A stretch of DNA of 15,587 nucleotides from JAJZQD01 sp021847735. Its GTDB lineage: Bacteria > Bacillota > Thermincolia > Thermincolales > UBA2595. Numbering within the stretch: the stretch's first letter is position 1; every line of letters starts with the position of its first letter. The notes below the pieces were generated by a model. It worked only from the letters and a program-made list of their open reading frames with translations. It did not search any database and was not told where the DNA came from. Location of the stretch: positions 1 to 15,587 of the forward strand of contig DAHVYW010000016.1 of the NCBI GenBank assembly GCA_027324025.1, given 5' to 3'. A program made the position numbers and the translations under genes. This document shows positions 6,619 through 14,554 of the stretch, in pieces.

Positions 6619-7197
6619 CTAATCACTATTTGGCTCAACGTCAAATTTCAGCTGGTCAAGCTGCTCATGCCGGGCGGCAAATTCTTCAGGGTCAGGCAGC
6701 TCCAACAAATCCCTCAAGCCAAAATACCTGAGAAAAGCCGGGGTTGTCCCAAACAACATCGGCCTGCCGGGACCTTCCTTTCTACCCACTTCTCTGACCA
6801 GGTTCTTTTCAGCCAGTGTCCCAATAGAACTGTCCACCCTCACTCCGCGAATAGACTCAACCTCGGCCCTGGTTATCGGCTGTTTATAGGCTATGATGGC
6901 AAGGGTTTCCAAAGCCGCTTTGGACAGCCCGTATGAATTCTGGGGCTTGTACAGCTTTTCGATATATGGCGCAAATTCGGGGCGGGTGCACAATTGGTAG
7001 CCGTTGGCCACATATTTAATATTAATCCCGTGGGGAGTATTGTTATATTCCGTGACCAATTCCTCCACCATCAACAGGATATCATGTTCCGGCAGCTCCA
7101 GGATTTGGGCCATTGTTTTGAGAGTCAGGGGTTCTTTGGCCACAAACAACAGGCACTCAAGTATTGATTTTGACTCCATGGGAAACATCAGGCCCAT
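6619..7197 (-). CDS. scpB: Segregation and condensation protein B
   Basis: 192 aa (Bacillus ScpB is about 197). A subunit of the SMC-ScpA-ScpB condensin that organises and separates newly replicated chromosomes. Two winged-helix domains are visible: residues about 8-80 (SILECLLFVAKEPLTLKTMAQIL...) and about 85-165 (LSKAALETLAIIAYKQPITRAEVESIRGV...KEGPGRPMLFGTTPAFLRYFGL), the second carrying the family signature. The frame extends to a GTG at 7206, but that GTG overlaps the AGGAG ribosome binding site, so the ATG at 7197 (8 nt past AGGAG) is preferred; further ATGs occur at 7188 and 7179. It is 13 nt downstream of scpA. Confidence 0.95.
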   Translation of the reverse strand: MGLMFPMESKSILECLLFVAKEPLTLKTMAQILELPEHDILLMVEELVTEYNNTPHGINIKYVANGYQLCTRPEFAPYIEKLYKPQNSYGLSKAALETLAIIAYKQPITRAEVESIRGVRVDSSIGTLAEKNLVREVGRKEGPGRPMLFGTTPAFLRYFGLRDLLELPDPEEFAARHEQLDQLKFDVEPNSD

Positions 7198-7210
7198 TAC
7201 CCTCACTCCT

Positions 7211-7960
7211 TTAGGCTTCGGCGGCTTCTTTATCTACGCTGTAAATCATGATATCTCCAAAGGCCCTTGACTGGTAGACCCTCGTCTTCCCACCTTTAAT
7301 CAGTTCCAGCAGGGCCAGGAAGGTGACAATTACTTCGACCCTGGTCACCCTTGGCCTGAACAGGTCTTTAAAGGCTATACCACTGCTTTGGAAAAACAGC
7401 CGGCGCATGATTTCTTTCATTTTGTCCCTGATAGTTACCTCATCCCGGGGAATCTCCCCCACCAGCTCCAGTTCCGCTGCCCGGTCAAGCACTTCCTGCA
7501 GTGCCCCCAGCAGGGTAGTCATGCTAATTCCCTCCACTGGGTTCTCTTCACTGAACAGGTGGCCAAACATCTCTTCATCATTAGGCCTGGTGAAAACCCT
7601 GTTCATAAAGGTTTCCTTTTCCTGCAGAAAGTCGGCCATCAGTTTAAATTTCTTATATTCGATGAGTTTCTCAACCAGTTCGTCCCTGGGGTCAAAGTCG
7701 TCTTGAACGGCTTCGCCGCCCGTTGGCGGGGGTTTGGGCAGCAGCATCCTGGCCTTGATAGCCAGGAGGTTGGCCGCCATCACCAGGAATTCACTGGCCA
7801 AGTCCAGGTCAAGAATTTGCATCATCGTTATGTATTCCAAATATTGTTCAGTGATTTTGGCGATCGGAATATCATAGATGTCAACTTCATTTTTCTCTAT
7901 TAGGTGAAACAGCAGGTCAAAGGGTCCTTCAAATACCTCAAGTTTTATCTGGTAAGCCAA
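7211..7960 (-). CDS. scpA: Segregation and condensation protein A
   Basis: 249 aa, the usual kleisin length. The N terminus (YQIKLEVFEGPFDLLFHLIEKNEVDIYDIPIAKITEQYLEYI, residues 3-44) is the conserved ScpA region that binds the SMC neck; the C-terminal winged helix (VEVIVTFLALLELIKGGKTRVYQSRAFGDI, about 208-237) binds the SMC head. A variable acidic linker lies between. Start is TTG at 7960: GGGGTGA lies 6-7 nt upstream, and MAYQIKLEVFEGP is the expected N terminus, so no upstream start is needed. It is 13 nt from the trpS stop and is followed by scpB with 13 nt between, so the pair is co-transcribed and probably coupled. Confidence 0.95.
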   Translation of the reverse strand: MAYQIKLEVFEGPFDLLFHLIEKNEVDIYDIPIAKITEQYLEYITMMQILDLDLASEFLVMAANLLAIKARMLLPKPPPTGGEAVQDDFDPRDELVEKLIEYKKFKLMADFLQEKETFMNRVFTRPNDEEMFGHLFSEENPVEGISMTTLLGALQEVLDRAAELELVGEIPRDEVTIRDKMKEIMRRLFFQSSGIAFKDLFRPRVTRVEVIVTFLALLELIKGGKTRVYQSRAFGDIMIYSVDKEAAEA

Positions 7961-7973
7961 AGGGCTTCACCCC

Positions 7974-9200
7974 TTAATACCTTAAATTCATAACTTCCCT
8001 AACCCTGGCAATTGTGCGCGAAGCCGTCTCCCTGGCCCGCTCGTTACCCTTAAGCAAAATAAGGTTTACCAAATCCACTCCGCTGGTGAGGATATCCTCC
8101 ACCTCTGCCAGGGTAATTGTCCCGTTAATATAGTCATTGATAATTTCCTGCCCAATCTCCCGCAGGTGATTTTTCTCCTTCCGGCCGGCGCCGGCGGAGA
8201 ATGCCTTGAATTTCCCGACTACGGTTTCCGCCTGTTTTTCACCTTCATTTACGGTCTCACCGCCGTTAAGGCCTCTTGAATCAACCAGGTATTTCCGCAT
8301 AGCTTCGTAGGAGTTACCCTCATACCATGCTCTCCGTTCCCTTATCGGCTCCAGCAGCGCTTCCAGCTTCTCAAAAAGCTCAGCCTTGCAGGCAACACAG
8401 CCCCTTTCGGCACCGCGGCAAGCCTTTTGAATATATTCCAGCAGGTCGTTATTGTAAATCTCCTGGTATTTGTGCACTATACAAACTTCCGGGTGGCCGT
8501 GATCTTCCCGCTTCACTCTGGCAGGGTCGGTTATCATGGCATTAACCTGTTTCCTGACTTCGTCGGCCCCGGCAGAGATAGCTATATCATTACCGTAGCT
8601 CTTGCTCATCTTTCTCCCGTCAACACCGGGGACCAGTGGAAACTTGCCGAGAAGCGCTTTAGGCTCAGGGAAAAGGTCAGTCTGGTAAAGAAAATTGAAG
8701 CGGCGGGCAATTTCCCTTGTTATCTCCATGTGGGGGAGTTGGTCCTCACCCACAGGTACGGTATCAGATAAATACAACAGGATATCTGCTGCCATTAGTA
8801 CCGGGTAACCGAGAAAGCCGTATGTGGTAATATCCTTTCCCTGTTTCCCGAACTGCACAACCTGGTCTTTGTATGTTGGACACCTCTCCAGCCACGAAAG
8901 GGGTATATTCATCGAAAAATAGAGGTGTAGTTCTGCATGCTGTTTCACCGATGACTGCACAAAAACCGCGCTTTTCACCGGGTCGATACCAGCCCCCAGG
9001 TAGTCCAACACCATCTGCCTGGTATCTTGGGGCAGATTTTCCGTTTCGTCAAATTTGGTCGTCAGAGAATGCAGGTCTGCTACCATGAAGTAGCAGTTAT
9101 AATCATTCTGCATTTTGGCCCAGTTCTCTAAAACACTTAAATGTCCTATATGCAGCCTGCCTGTCGGCCTCATTCCACTCAAAATGGTGCCCTTGCTCAT
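7974..9200 (-). CDS. trpS: Tryptophanyl-tRNA synthetase with C-terminal insertion and Fe-S-type Cys motif
   Basis: Charges tRNA-Trp. A class I synthetase with HIGH at residues 17-20 (GRLHIGH) and KMSKS at 197-201 (GRKMSKSYGN), plus TrpRS motifs GYPVLMAADILLY and VGEDQLPHMEI. At 408 aa it is about 75 longer than typical bacterial TrpRS (about 330 aa). The extra length lies between RAWYEGN (about 291-297) and LVNLILLKGNERARETASRT (about 377-396), inside the normally compact C-terminal region. Cysteines C240-x20-C261-x6-C268-x2-C271 closely resemble the C-x22-C-x6-C-x2-C motif that holds a 4Fe-4S cluster in Thermotoga maritima TrpRS. Start ATG with a very strong RBS (AAGGAGGAGGAG). There is no T-box leader; it follows the M50 protease by 20 nt. 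The frame is continuous, so the insertion is not a sequencing frameshift. Confidence 0.95.
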   Translation of the reverse strand: MSKGTILSGMRPTGRLHIGHLSVLENWAKMQNDYNCYFMVADLHSLTTKFDETENLPQDTRQMVLDYLGAGIDPVKSAVFVQSSVKQHAELHLYFSMNIPLSWLERCPTYKDQVVQFGKQGKDITTYGFLGYPVLMAADILLYLSDTVPVGEDQLPHMEITREIARRFNFLYQTDLFPEPKALLGKFPLVPGVDGRKMSKSYGNDIAISAGADEVRKQVNAMITDPARVKREDHGHPEVCIVHKYQEIYNNDLLEYIQKACRGAERGCVACKAELFEKLEALLEPIRERRAWYEGNSYEAMRKYLVDSRGLNGGETVNEGEKQAETVVGKFKAFSAGAGRKEKNHLREIGQEIINDYINGTITLAEVEDILTSGVDLVNLILLKGNERARETASRTIARVREVMNLRY

Positions 9201-9220
9201 CCCAATATCTCCTCCTCCTT

Positions 9221-9862
9221 TTATCTCAGGTTGGATAAAATTCCCTGTAGTGATTCAACTCCAATAAGCCCGGTAATAGCCACCCCGATTAACTGCACGG
9301 CAGGTATTAGAATCCTGCCTACAATGCCGGTTAACATCAATAATATCAAAACCACATAACCATATTTCTCAATATTGTAAATTACATGGGAATATTTACT
9401 CGGCAGCAGCCCGGCCAAAATCTTGGAGCCGTCCAGGGGCGGCACCGGTATAATATTGAACACTGCCAGAATCAGGTTAATGTAAAATATATAAACCAGT
9501 ATTGGTACGATAATGGGCCCAGTGGGCTCTACCAATTTCCAGATAACCGCCGTAATGATGGCTATTATAATATTTGTGGCGGGCCCGGCCAAAGAAACCC
9601 ACAGCATCCCCTTCTGCCTGTCCCCCCTGAAATGAAACGGGTTGACCGGAACAGGCTTGGCCCATCCGAAATGAAATACCAGCAGAAAAATCGCCCCCAG
9701 GGGGTCAAGGTGCTTAAGGGGATTAATTGTCAGCCGGCCCAGGTTTTTGGCCGTCGGGTCCCCAAGTTTGTATGCGACGTATCCGTGGGCATATTCATGG
9801 AAGGTCAATCCGATTAACAATGCCGGTAAAGACAGTAATAGACTTTCAATTGAAGGAAACAT
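9221..9862 (-). CDS. Site-2-type M50 membrane metalloprotease
   Basis: 213 aa, nearly all membrane-embedded. It shows the zinc motif H22-EYA-H26 in FHEYAHGYVAYKLGDPTAK and the third-ligand motif NIIPVPPLDGSKIL (about 136-149, Asp144), the two signatures of the small S2P/M50 family without PDZ domains. AGPATNIIIA (92-101) is the conserved loop-helix. Such proteins cut transmembrane substrates, often regulators; the substrate here is unknown. It is not RseP/RasP (no PDZ) and not SpoIVFB (no CBS, different context). The ATG at 9862 is 2 nt after the stop of the upstream gene, whose 3' end supplies the RBS (AAAGGGG). This tight junction implies translational coupling. Confidence 0.92.
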   Translation of the reverse strand: MFPSIESLLLSLPALLIGLTFHEYAHGYVAYKLGDPTAKNLGRLTINPLKHLDPLGAIFLLVFHFGWAKPVPVNPFHFRGDRQKGMLWVSLAGPATNIIIAIITAVIWKLVEPTGPIIVPILVYIFYINLILAVFNIIPVPPLDGSKILAGLLPSKYSHVIYNIEKYGYVVLILLMLTGIVGRILIPAVQLIGVAITGLIGVESLQGILSNLR

Positions 9863-9864
9863 GT

Positions 9865-12507
9865 TTAGCCCCTTTCTACTATTCCGATTCCCAAGAGGTA
9901 TTCCCTGACAAATTTAATTTCTTCTTCGTTGGTGCTTATCAAACCATCCAGCCTGGCATCCCTGGCGGCATCGAGGGCCTCTTTGAAATGCGGCCCCGGC
10001 GGGAAGCCCAGTTTCTTAATATCTTCCCCATTTATCACGAGTTTATTGTGTCGCGAACGGGCCAGGTAGTTTTTAAGACGTTCCCTGACAGCATCATTGG
10101 AAGCATTGGCCAAAATATAACTGTAGCCCTCATTGGAAATGTTCCTCAACACCGATGCTATTTCACTCATCTTCATAGGCCTGGTATGGGAAAGCAGCTC
10201 CACGGTATCCGGGCACAAACAAAGCAGTTCGCCTAAAATTCGCTGATCTTCGTTGGTCAACCTCAGCCTTTCATCAATTTTCGAAACCGCGCAGCCTTGC
10301 TTGCGGACAAGAACACTCAAGTAGACTATCCATGAATTGATGTTTTCCACCTGCATGTCCCTCATAAACTCTGCTGCCGCCGGAAGGTTTCCCAAAATTT
10401 CAATGGTTTCCTCGTCGGGGTCGGCCTCAGGCAGTATAAAGGTCCAAATATTTAGTTCTCGCATCCTGAGGATGGCACCAATGGGTGAGTGCTCGCCAAG
10501 GATATGTTTAAGCTCTTCCCTAACCCGGTCAGCCGACAGCTTGGCCAGCATCTTAGCCTTTATGGCATTCTTCGCCAGGGTCAGGGTTTGGGATTCGATT
10601 CTAAAATTGTACCTCTGTTCAAACCTTACAGCACGTAAAATCCTGGTCGGGTCCTCGACAAAACTAAGGTTATACAGAACCCTGATAACTCCCTCTTCCA
10701 AATCCCGGCGTCCCCCGAAATAGTCGACAAGGCCGCCGAAGTTCTTCTCACTTAGGATAATAGCCATGGCGTTGATGGTAAAATCGCGCCTGTACAGGTC
10801 CTGTTTGAGGGAAGAAACCTCAACCTTGGGCAAGGCGGCCGGGTATTCGTAATACTCAGTCCTGGCAGTGGCTATGTCAATCCGGAAATTGTCCGGAAGA
10901 ATCACCATCGCTGTGCCAAACTTTTCATGAATCCTCACGCGGCCGCATAAGAATTCCGCCAGGAGGCGGGCAAAGGCCAGGCCATCACCTTCCACAACCA
11001 GGTCAATATCGAGGTTTTCCACCCCTAAAATGAGGTCTCTGACAAAGCCCCCCACGGTGAACACGGAAAACCCTTCCCGGTCAGCAAGGAAACTTATCTG
11101 TCCCAACAAGTCCCTGATATGGGACGGGAGGTTTTTGACCATCAGTTCTGTAACATTGTCGCTCCCTTTGCCTGCGACCGGCTGGGTAATATTATATACC
11201 CTCTCGTATTTATCCGGGTAGTTCTCCCCATGGACAGTCCTTAGGACATCTGTGCGCGAAACAATGCCCACTATCCTGCCGGTGTCAACCACCGGCAGTC
11301 TGCCGATATTATGGTCAATCATTAAATGCTGAATCTCCGGCAGCGGTGTCTGCTTTGAGATGGTGATAACCCTTCTGGACATAAAGCCCTTGACCGGTGC
11401 GTGGCCCAAACCGTGGTGTTTGGCCTTGTCGATATCCCGCCTGGAGATAATACCCACCATTTCTTCCCCGTCAACCACGGGAAGTCCGGTATGGCCATAG
11501 CGCAGCAGTATTTTACCGGCCTCGTCTATAGTCTTGTTGATGGGCACGGTCTTAACGGGAGCCGTCATGATGTTTCCCGCCACAACCTCGGGCCTGACAA
11601 ACTCCTTGAGCATCTCCCTGATTTCTTCCACGATGACATCAATTTTCCCGCCGCGCACAGTGGCTGAGGCCGCTGTAGAATGGCCTCCGCCGTTAAAGCG
11701 AGCCAGTATTTTGGAAACATCAACGGCATCGGCTTTACTGCGGGCCACCAGGTGAACCCGGTCGTCCATCAGGACAACGGCAATTGCCACATCGATATTT
11801 GCCACATCAATCAATTTGTGCACCAGTAAGGCCAGACCACCTATGTATTCCTCGGTCTGCCCCCTGGTAATCAGAATTTTGACACCGTTTATGTCAAAGG
11901 TTTCAGAAGAAACAATTAGGGTATTCAGCAGGTTTTTCTGGGGCTCGGAAAGAGGCCGGTCAATAAAGTCAGCAACCACCGAAAGCTTGGCCCCCTTCGA
12001 AAGCAAATAGGCAACCGCTTCGGCGTCCCGTGGAGTAGTGGTGGAAAAGGTCAAGCATCCCGTGTCCTCATAAATTCCCAGGGCAAAAACCGTTGCCTCA
12101 AAGGAGTTGACAGGCAGACTGTGTTCCTTCATCAGCTCCACCATCAGGGTGGTGTTGGCCCCCACAGGTTCGACTTTCCCGTAACTGTATTGGATATCTT
12201 CAGCAGCCTTGGGGTGGTGGTCAAATACATGCACTTCCAGGTTTGGATTCCCGATAACCGCACGGACTTCACCAATCCTGGACGGGCTTTTGGTATCCAC
12301 CAGGATTAACCGGCTAACATCTTTAAATGGAATATCCTTGGCCAACATGAAGGCAAAGGTATCTTTGTGCAGGGCCATAAATTCCCTGACATTTCTATGC
12401 AGTTTGCCGGTATAAACCAACTCAGCGTCAGGGTATATTTTTTTGGCTGCAATCATTGAGGCTAATCCGTCCAGGTCTGTGTTGTTATGACTGACAATGA
12501 TCTCCAT
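9865..12507 (-). CDS. DHH-DHHA1-CBS-CBS-tRNA nucleotidyltransferase fusion (A- or CCA-adding)
   Basis: 880 aa. In order: a DHH phosphoesterase domain (residues about 1-180) with HNNTDLDGLAS near the start and FDHHP at 95-99; DHHA1 with FNGGGHSTAA (about 271-280); a CBS pair (about 311-430, TAPVKTVPINKTIDEAGKIL and MSRRVITISKQTPLPEIQHL), likely sensing an adenine nucleotide; and a class II poly(A)/CCA nucleotidyltransferase (about 470-880) with VGGFVRD (485-491), catalytic LDIDLVVEGD (D500, D502) and RRDFTINAMA (573-582). The polymerase half repairs or builds the tRNA 3' CCA end; in some lineages such large fusions are A-adding enzymes working with a separate CC-adding enzyme, and which applies here cannot be read from sequence alone. 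A GTG 15 nt upstream overlaps the GAGGAGG RBS, so ATG 12507 is chosen. First gene of the operon. Confidence 0.92.
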   Translation of the reverse strand: MEIIVSHNNTDLDGLASMIAAKKIYPDAELVYTGKLHRNVREFMALHKDTFAFMLAKDIPFKDVSRLILVDTKSPSRIGEVRAVIGNPNLEVHVFDHHPKAAEDIQYSYGKVEPVGANTTLMVELMKEHSLPVNSFEATVFALGIYEDTGCLTFSTTTPRDAEAVAYLLSKGAKLSVVADFIDRPLSEPQKNLLNTLIVSSETFDINGVKILITRGQTEEYIGGLALLVHKLIDVANIDVAIAVVLMDDRVHLVARSKADAVDVSKILARFNGGGHSTAASATVRGGKIDVIVEEIREMLKEFVRPEVVAGNIMTAPVKTVPINKTIDEAGKILLRYGHTGLPVVDGEEMVGIISRRDIDKAKHHGLGHAPVKGFMSRRVITISKQTPLPEIQHLMIDHNIGRLPVVDTGRIVGIVSRTDVLRTVHGENYPDKYERVYNITQPVAGKGSDNVTELMVKNLPSHIRDLLGQISFLADREGFSVFTVGGFVRDLILGVENLDIDLVVEGDGLAFARLLAEFLCGRVRIHEKFGTAMVILPDNFRIDIATARTEYYEYPAALPKVEVSSLKQDLYRRDFTINAMAIILSEKNFGGLVDYFGGRRDLEEGVIRVLYNLSFVEDPTRILRAVRFEQRYNFRIESQTLTLAKNAIKAKMLAKLSADRVREELKHILGEHSPIGAILRMRELNIWTFILPEADPDEETIEILGNLPAAAEFMRDMQVENINSWIVYLSVLVRKQGCAVSKIDERLRLTNEDQRILGELLCLCPDTVELLSHTRPMKMSEIASVLRNISNEGYSYILANASNDAVRERLKNYLARSRHNKLVINGEDIKKLGFPPGPHFKEALDAARDARLDGLISTNEEEIKFVREYLLGIGIVERG

Positions 12508-12536
12508 GCCTTTCCTCCTCACGCTGTTACCGCAAT

Positions 12537-12545
12537 ATTATATCA
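12537..12545 (-). promoter_or_regulatory. Extended -10 promoter of the six-gene operon
   Basis: Minus strand TGATATAAT (12545-12537) is a perfect TATAAT with the TGn extension. The region 17 nt upstream is a T-tract belonging to the preceding terminator and gives no good -35, which suits an extended -10 promoter. Expected start about 12530, with a leader of about 23 nt. Confidence 0.6.
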
Positions 12546-12558
12546 TAATTTTCCCAAG

Positions 12559-12585
12559 AAAAAAAGCTGCCTCTTTTGAGACAGC
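12559..12585 (-). terminator. Terminator of the zinc-ribbon gene
   Basis: Minus strand: GCTGTCTC (12585-12578), AAAA loop, GAGGCAGC (12573-12566), eight pairs with one T-G wobble, then seven T (12565-12559). It sits 16 bases after the stop codon, directly in front of the next promoter. Confidence 0.9.
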
Positions 12586-12601
12586 CTCTTGAAGACTATT
12601 A

Positions 12602-12904
12602 CTAATACCTGTTTCTGTTGTTGGTGAAGCAGTCACGGCAGTAAACCGGTTTGTCACCACTTGGCTTAAAAGGAACTTGGGTTGTTACGCCACAGGCAGA
12701 ACATACAGCATCGTGCATTTCGCGCTCGCGACGACCGAAGCCACCACCGCCACCACGGCTGCTTTGCTTCCTTTTGGCTCTGCACTCAGGGCAGCGGCCA
12801 GGTTCGTTGGTGAATCCTTTCTCAGCATAGAACTCCTGCTCTGATGCGGAAAAAGTGAATTCGTCGCCACAGTCACGGCATGTCAAAGTTTTGTCAGAAT
12901 ACAT
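12602..12904 (-). CDS. Small four-CxxC zinc-ribbon protein
   Basis: 100 aa, basic, with four CxxC pairs: C9/C12 (CRDC), C38/C41 (CPEC), C68/C71 (CSAC) and C89/C92 (CRDC). The first pair of knuckles with F-A-E-K-G-F between them (EQEFYAEKGFTNEPGRCPECRA) matches the small 'probable zinc-ribbon' family of Clostridia; the second pair, after a SSRGGGGGFGRR linker, forms another zinc-ribbon with VCSACG...VPFKP...PVYCRDC. Each ribbon would bind one zinc. The function is unknown; a Gly-Arg linker and zinc-ribbons suggest nucleic-acid contact, which is inference. ATG at 12904 with GAGGGGG 6 nt upstream. It forms a monocistronic unit with a strong terminator and an unusually long leader. Confidence 0.88.
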   Translation of the reverse strand: MYSDKTLTCRDCGDEFTFSASEQEFYAEKGFTNEPGRCPECRAKRKQSSRGGGGGFGRREREMHDAVCSACGVTTQVPFKPSGDKPVYCRDCFTNNRNRY

Positions 12905-13111
12905 TTAAAAACCCCCTCAACAAATTTTCTTGCCCAAACAGCATAAGGAACCTGCCTTCATATCCGTTCCCTATGACCATTGGCAGTTGAGGAAGGACGA
13001 AAGGACCTTATTTACAGTGAGCTTAGTTTTAGTATATCTTACCGTTAGCCCATTGTATACACTTTTTTATCAATTATCTGCAAAAAAACCCATTGCAGGC
13101 TATTTTGAGCA
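12905..13111 (-). promoter_or_regulatory. Intergenic: promoter and about 120-nt leader of the zinc-ribbon gene
   Basis: No gene is present. On the minus strand -35 TATACA (13059-13054, four of six), 17-nt spacer and -10 TATACT (13036-13031, five of six) form a plausible promoter with start near 13024. The leader of about 120 nt could fold (GGAAC near 12972 with GTTCC near 12949; CTGCC near 12984 with GGCAG near 12954). A T7 tract at 13088-13082 follows a weak hairpin whose 5' arm, GCAGG, is still inside lysA; this may be the lysA terminator. Confidence 0.4.
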
Positions 13112-14461
13112 CTATTTTCCCCTGCCAACCACGGAAAGGGGCTTATGTTTGCTCATTCTTTCAGGCACCACATCGTTTTGTACGAGGTCGTCAAGGGTTT
13201 CTCTCCTGACGACCAGGTCGGCGTAACCGTCCCTGACAAACACGACCGCCGGTCGGCCAATCCTGTTGTAATTGCTGGACATCGAATAATTATAGGCCCC
13301 GGTGCAGAAAACTGCCAGAATATCACCTGGTTCAACAGCCGGCACATGCAGGTCCCAAATCAGCATATCCCCTGATTCACAGCACTTTCCGGCAATAGAG
13401 ACCTCTTCAGTCTTAGGCTCATTGACCTTATTAGCCAGTACAGCTTCATACCTGGCCTGATAAAGGGCGGGCCGCGGGTTGTCAGTCATACCGCCATCAA
13501 CGGCCACATACTTTCTAACCCCGGGAATATCCTTAACAGAACCTACAGTATAAAGGGTGGTCCCTGCTTCACCGACAATGGACCGGCCCGGTTCCACTAT
13601 TATTTTCGGCATGGGATAATTCAATTCTTCCGCCTTGCGGTTTATGGTCTCCATAACCATGGCAGCATATGTTTTGATATTTGCCGGCTTATCTCCGGAA
13701 ACATAGTATATTCCGAAACCTCCACCCAGGTTGAGTTCTTCGATTCTGTGCCCTGTCTCATCATAAACCTTCTGGAGGAAATCCATCATGACCTCAGACG
13801 CGTGCTGGTACGATTCCAGTTCAAATATCTGTGAACCGATATGGCAGTGCAGTCCTTTGAGGTTTATATTTTCAAGCTCCAGAGCCCTTTTGATGCCTTC
13901 CAGGGCCTGACCGTTACTAATCACCAGCCCGAATTTGGAATCGATCTGGCCGGTTTGAATATATTCGTGGGTATGGGCCTCGATTCCTGGGGTAAGCCTG
14001 ATTAATATATCGGCTCTCGTCTTTACGGAACCGGCTATCCTGTTAATATTCTCTATTTCATAAATATTGTCTGCCACAATCCGGCCAACTTTAGCTTCCA
14101 GGGCAAATTTCAGCTCATCAGCATTCTTGTTGTTGCCGTGGAAATAAATCTGGTTAACGGGGAACCCGGCCTTTAATGCCGTGTAAAGCTCGCCGTCGGA
14201 AACCACATCCAGACCCAAACCCTCGGATTCTACAACATGACACATAGCAGTCGTCATAAAAGCCTTGCTGGCATAGATCACCAATGAATTGGGATAGGAA
14301 GCGGTAAAAGATTCGTAGTAGTTGCGGCAGTTTTCCCTGATAAATTCCTCGTCCATCACATAAAGCGGGCTTCCGAATTCTTTAACGAGCTCTTTTGTGT
14401 CACAGCCGCCGATTACCAGGCGGCCTTTTTCATTTGTTTGCATTGTCCCGTGCAGCTTCAC
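13112..14461 (-). CDS. lysA: Diaminopimelate decarboxylase
   Basis: Converts meso-diaminopimelate to L-lysine, the last step of lysine synthesis, using pyridoxal phosphate. 449 aa; fold-type III enzyme. The PLP-binding lysine is in VIYASKAF (K66); HCHIGSQI (about 205-212), NLGGGFG (244-250), VEPGR (289-293) and CCESGD (360-365) are the expected active-site motifs, and CTGAYNYSMSSNYN (about 386-399) binds substrate and PLP. The frame is open to a GTG at 14479, but that GTG is part of the purine-rich GGGAGGGGAG RBS; the GTG at 14461, 6 nt past it, is the probable start, and an ATG at 14443 is the next alternative. Preceded by a near-consensus promoter with a leader too short for a lysine riboswitch. 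No dapA/dapB is nearby. Confidence 0.96.
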   Translation of the reverse strand: MKLHGTMQTNEKGRLVIGGCDTKELVKEFGSPLYVMDEEFIRENCRNYYESFTASYPNSLVIYASKAFMTTAMCHVVESEGLGLDVVSDGELYTALKAGFPVNQIYFHGNNKNADELKFALEAKVGRIVADNIYEIENINRIAGSVKTRADILIRLTPGIEAHTHEYIQTGQIDSKFGLVISNGQALEGIKRALELENINLKGLHCHIGSQIFELESYQHASEVMMDFLQKVYDETGHRIEELNLGGGFGIYYVSGDKPANIKTYAAMVMETINRKAEELNYPMPKIIVEPGRSIVGEAGTTLYTVGSVKDIPGVRKYVAVDGGMTDNPRPALYQARYEAVLANKVNEPKTEEVSIAGKCCESGDMLIWDLHVPAVEPGDILAVFCTGAYNYSMSSNYNRIGRPAVVFVRDGYADLVVRRETLDDLVQNDVVPERMSKHKPLSVVGRGK

Positions 14462-14523
14462 AGAATACTCCCCTCCCACATAGCTTGACTAATAAAATAA
14501 TCCAGTTCATAGAAATTCATTAA

Positions 14524-14552
14524 ATTTTAACACATATAGTTTTTTTAGTCAA
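14524..14552 (-). promoter_or_regulatory. Sigma-A promoter of lysA
   Basis: Minus strand: -35 TTGACT (14552-14547, five of six), exact 17-nt spacer, -10 TAAAAT (14529-14524, five of six). Start expected near 14517, leader about 55 nt. The -35 begins 2 nt after the stop codon of the truncated gene upstream. This is the best promoter in the window. Confidence 0.8.
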
Positions 14553-14554
14553 TA

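Noticed and set aside
7388..7903. Plus-strand 171-codon frame opposite scpA
   Set aside because: Antisense shadow of scpA; composition low-complexity and no RBS.
9201..9220. T-box leader for trpS
   Set aside because: trpS is an internal operon gene with only 20 nt upstream, and the operon leader is about 23 nt.
9727..10236. Plus-strand 169-codon frame spanning the M50 and tRNA nucleotidyltransferase genes
   Set aside because: It runs antisense across two clearly real genes and resembles no protein family.
14462..14523. Lysine riboswitch upstream of lysA
   Set aside because: The leader from the predicted start is about 55 nt, far too short for the lysine aptamer of about 170 nt, and no hairpin-rich region is present.
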